From positions 1 through 57,483 of the forward strand of contig CAIOKO010000238.1 of the NCBI GenBank assembly GCA_903858935.1: 57,483 bases of DNA. Reading direction: 5' to 3'. Below the pieces are notes generated by a model. That model was not told the DNA's origin, did not search any database, and worked only from the letters and a program-made list of their open reading frames with translations. A program made the position numbers and the translations under genes. Positions within the stretch are counted from its first letter, which is position 1, and each line of letters begins with the position of its first letter. Of this stretch, positions 55,282-57,483 are shown in pieces. This stretch comes from an uncultured Schlesneria sp. (GTDB taxonomy: Bacteria > Planctomycetota > Planctomycetia > Planctomycetales > Planctomycetaceae).

Positions 55282-56171
55282 TCAGTTAGCAGCAGTCTTA
55301 AGCTGAGCTCGACGACGCAGAGCTACGATTCCACCGATAAACAGGGCCGAACCGGCAAGGGCGAACGTTGAGGGTTCAGGAACTGCGGACGGGGTGACGT
55401 CGACCAAAGAGACACCGTCGAGCAGGGCGACAGGAGGCAGACCTGTCGACGGGCTGGCGGCTAAGAACGAGAGGACTTCTGAGGCTGTATTTGCGGTAAA
55501 GTCGTAAGTTTCAGTGTACCATCCGCTGAACCCCTGGCTGGGAATTGCGAGGACTTGTGTTTGTGCGATGCCAGTCAAGTCTTGGCCATGAACCAGCGAG
55601 GTCGCACCCAGGTTGAAGTACCACGACGATTGCGTGGCTCCAGTCCAATAGCTCGTCCCGAAACAATGAAACTGAGAGGCTGCGTAGTCAAATGTAAGTT
55701 CGTATTGGTGTCCCGCAGTCAAGCCACTGATCGTCTGGGACAATGGCTGGCTATTTTCGGGGGCCGAGTCTGAGGCGAAATAGTTGCCACCGTCGGGGCT
55801 AGCGGAAGAGTCCCATAATCCGAGCGTTTGGGTGAATGATGTTCCTGAGAAAAACTGTACAGCTCCGACCGTCGTCGCGCCAGTCGCAGTGTAGATGGCC
55901 TGTATCGGCGTAGCACCGGCCCCTCCAGTCCACCCCGTCGCCTCCGAACCTCCCTGAGCAGCGGTTCCCCAGAACTTGTTAGCGCCGTTCGTCGTATCCT
56001 CGAACGAGCCATTTACGACCAACTCCATAGGGCCTGCCAAGCTAACAGCCGCTGGCATACCACCAACCAATGCCGTTACCGTAAGTGCTACGACAAACGA
56101 TTTGACGATTTGACGATTTGACGATTTGACGATTTGACGATTTGACGATTTGACGATTTTCGCATCAGCAT
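55282..56171 (-). CDS. PEP-CTERM surface protein, out of frame at an octanucleotide tract
   Basis: The open part encodes about 262 residues: a jelly-roll DUF642-like region (VVNGSFEDTTNGANKFWG, LSQTISGLTAGHQYELTFDY) and the sorting tail VPEPSTFALAGSALFIGG followed by RRR, so it should be processed by an exosortase. The natural start is ATG 56171 or ATG 56165 followed by basic residues, then the octamer tract 56101-56156, then the hydrophobic core SFVVALTVTALVGG of the signal peptide. With seven octamers the ATG frame meets TAG at 56088-56090 after 25 codons; with six or nine it would read straight into the signal and mature part. No ATG, GTG or TTG precedes the tract in the downstream frame. 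Confidence 0.75.
56095..56156. repeat. Octanucleotide tract (TTTGACGA), seven copies
   Basis: Seven perfect TTTGACGA units at 56101-56156 on the + strand (TCGTCAAA on the coding strand), plus a partial unit at 56095-56100. Three units make 24 bases, read as S-S-N-R-Q-I-V-K, so only copy numbers divisible by three keep the PEP-CTERM gene in frame. Confidence 0.9.
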
Positions 56172-56570
56172 GAACCCCAATCTAAAATGTTTGTTTTCCA
56201 GTCTATCTGGCCCGCTTCGTCACAGGTACCCGATCACGAACTGCAGTGATGATTTGCAGGCCGGATACCTTTTGGACTCGCGTCAGAATCACTATACACT
56301 CATGCTGTCATAATTAATTGTCCACGAGATTTCAATCTTCAGCCCCCGCAAAAAAGTTGGGTTTCCGAAGGATTAACCATTTTTTAACGGAATCTTAAAA
56401 ATTAATTGCACGACACGATTTTGGCCGCGCGGGTCGTGATCGGATCGCGGAGGTCATCGTAAAATAATTTACGGCAACGATTGACCCCGTTTTCGGCTGT
56501 CGTCAGTTGGCGGGAATCGAAGGCGAGTCGTACAGTTTTTATGAGTTTAGCGAATGAAGGAATTCACTCT
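56172..56570. other. Intergenic region upstream of the PEP-CTERM gene
   Basis: 400 bases, AT-rich between 56300 and 56400. It must hold the promoter of the PEP-CTERM gene on the minus strand (a TATAGT word lies near 56290), but no reliable -35 partner was found. Nothing else recognisable. Confidence 0.4.
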
Positions 56571-57483
56571 TTAGAGCAAGTTGCTCGCCAATTCTGCCAA
56601 GGCAGATCGCTCGCCTTTTTCCAAGGTCACATGAGCGTAAATGGGTTGACCGACCATGCGGTTAATCAAATAGCTGAGGCCATTGGAAAGTGAATCGAGA
56701 TAAGGATGATCGATCTGCTGGATATCGCCGGTCAATACGATCTTGGTCCCCTCCCCTGCCCGAGTGATGATTGTCTTCACTTCGTGCGGGGTAAGGTTTT
56801 GAGCTTCATCAACGATGAAGAAGACACGCTGCAAACTGCGACCCCGGATATATGCCAGCGGTGTGACCTCTAACTTGTATTTCACGAGCAGATCATCAAG
56901 TTTGGAACGGATGTCAGACTCACCAAGATGAGCACACATCACCGACAAATTGTCGTAAAGCGGCTGCATGTAGGGATCGAGTTTGGCGTTGATGTCTCCA
57001 GGGAGGAAACCGAGATCGCGATTGCTTAGCGGCACAACCGGTCGCGCCAGCAGCGTCTGTCGATAGCGAGACCGGCACTCGAGTGCGGCGGCCATTGCCA
57101 GCAGTGTTTTTCCGGAACCGGCTTTTCCACCGATTGTGACCAGCTTGATCGAGTCGTCCATCAGAGCGCTCAGCGCAAAGGACTGTTCGGCATTGCGCGG
57201 AGTGACCCCCGCTGCTGTTACCTTTTCGAGACGCGAGAATTTTTTCTCGGTCGCGTGATAAGTCGCCAGTACCGATTTTGAACCGTTTCGAAGAATAAAA
57301 TTCTCGTTGGCGATCGGCTCCTCCACCATTGGTAGACGGTCCGTACCAACATATCCGCTGTTGATAAAGAACTCTGAGATCAATTCAGAAGGAAGATCTG
57401 TGACCTGGCGTTTGCCTGTGTATAGTTTGTCGAAGCTTTCGACTTTGTCGCTGTTATAGTCCTGGGCAGGTAGTCCCATCGAC
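56571..57483 (-). CDS. PhoH-family ATPase, 5' end outside the window
   Basis: The visible 302 or so residues form the PhoH domain: Walker A in [40 protein letters not shown], Walker [19 protein letters not shown] and [18 protein letters not shown]. In two-domain PhoH (YlaK/PhoH2) proteins of about 440-460 residues an N-terminal PIN RNase domain precedes this; that part would lie beyond the right edge, so the ATG at 57479 is probably internal. Family members are RNA helicase/RNase-like proteins. Confidence 0.88.
   Translation of the reverse strand, partial: SMGLPAQDYNSDKVESFDKLYTGKRQVTDLPSELISEFFINSGYVGTDRLPMVEEPIANENFILRNGSKSVLATYHATEKKFSRLEKVTAAGVTPRNAEQSFALSALMDDSIKLVTIGGKAGSGKTLLAMAAALECRSRYRQTLLARPVVPLSNRDLGFLPGDINAKLDPYMQPLYDNLSVMCAHLGESDIRSKLDDLLVKYKLEVTPLAYIRGRSLQRVFFIVDEAQNLTPHEVKTIITRAGEGTKIVLTGDIQQIDHPYLDSLSNGLSYLINRMVGQPIYAHVTLEKGERSALAELASNLL

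Noticed and set aside
56172-56570. Promoter call near TATAGT at about 56290 (minus strand)
   Set aside because: No acceptable -35 hexamer at 16-18 bases, so not listed as a feature.
1-57483. CRISPR array
   Set aside because: No regularly spaced direct repeats with unique spacers; the repeats found have unequal spacing and no cas genes are near.
1-57483. tRNA or rRNA genes
   Set aside because: No T-arm GGTTCGAATCC-like motif in a cloverleaf context and no rRNA sequence recognised in the gaps.

Overview
The window looks like chromosomal DNA of a planctomycete (Planctomycetota, probably of the Planctomycetales/Schlesneria-Gimesia type). This rests on moderate GC, a PEP-CTERM protein, a neutral-ceramidase-domain protein, DUF3467, an Lys/Ala-rich 60-residue protein beginning MGGPIVRTGTTPKFW, a GxxExxY protein, an LssY-type membrane protein, weak Shine-Dalgarno sites and intergenic DNA crowded with short palindromic repeats. 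The genus cannot be fixed from the sequence alone.

Layout. 1-3 kb is gene-poor: the tail of an IS4-type transposase, a broken antitoxin-like gene carrying a 277-bp nested inverted repeat, a diverged tandem duplication, a long hairpin and two copies of a small element with 10-bp terminal inverted repeats. 3.1-7.3 kb is the translation/secretion block ffh-rpsP-trmD-rplS-yraN (no rimM), followed by a membrane protein made of two half acyl-carrier domains. 8-25.7 kb is mostly single-copy housekeeping and metabolic genes: a secreted glycosidase-like protein, an ABC-F ATPase, a vanadium-haloperoxidase-like protein, a ceramidase-like protein, an LssY-domain protein, a CitG/MdcB homologue, an SDR plus YaiI pair, a lipoprotein with five NTF2-like repeats, and mfd. 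25.7-31.8 kb is a minus-strand run: a polytopic membrane protein, the small basic protein, an HtrA protease, an unknown protein and three membrane genes that resemble reduced complex I subunits. 32.3-38.8 kb carries DUF3467, a candidate 123-nt small RNA with its own promoter and terminator, a secretin-TPR protein, an SGNH protein lacking its nucleophile, and glutamate dehydrogenase.

39-45 kb is a second accessory, repeat-rich stretch: a GxxExxY gene bracketed by 20-bp inverted repeats, a HEAT-repeat gene, a broken VapBC-type pair, an Rpn-type nuclease, and 1.9 kb of non-coding DNA packed with the palindrome TTGCGCAA and a 162-bp direct repeat. 45-51.6 kb holds a hybrid histidine kinase and a CusBA-like RND efflux pair; 51.7-57.5 kb has an RsbU-like phosphatase, a zinc alcohol dehydrogenase, a sterol-desaturase-family hydroxylase, a PEP-CTERM protein and a PhoH-family ATPase cut by the window edge.

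The most notable points are an octanucleotide tract (seven TTTGACGA copies) in the signal-peptide region of the PEP-CTERM gene, whose copy number sets the reading frame and leaves the gene out of frame here; the predicted small RNA at 32993-33115; the permuted, serine-less acyl-carrier membrane protein; the miniature J/K/L-like complex I module; and at least six families of dispersed palindromic elements, several with compensating stem changes.
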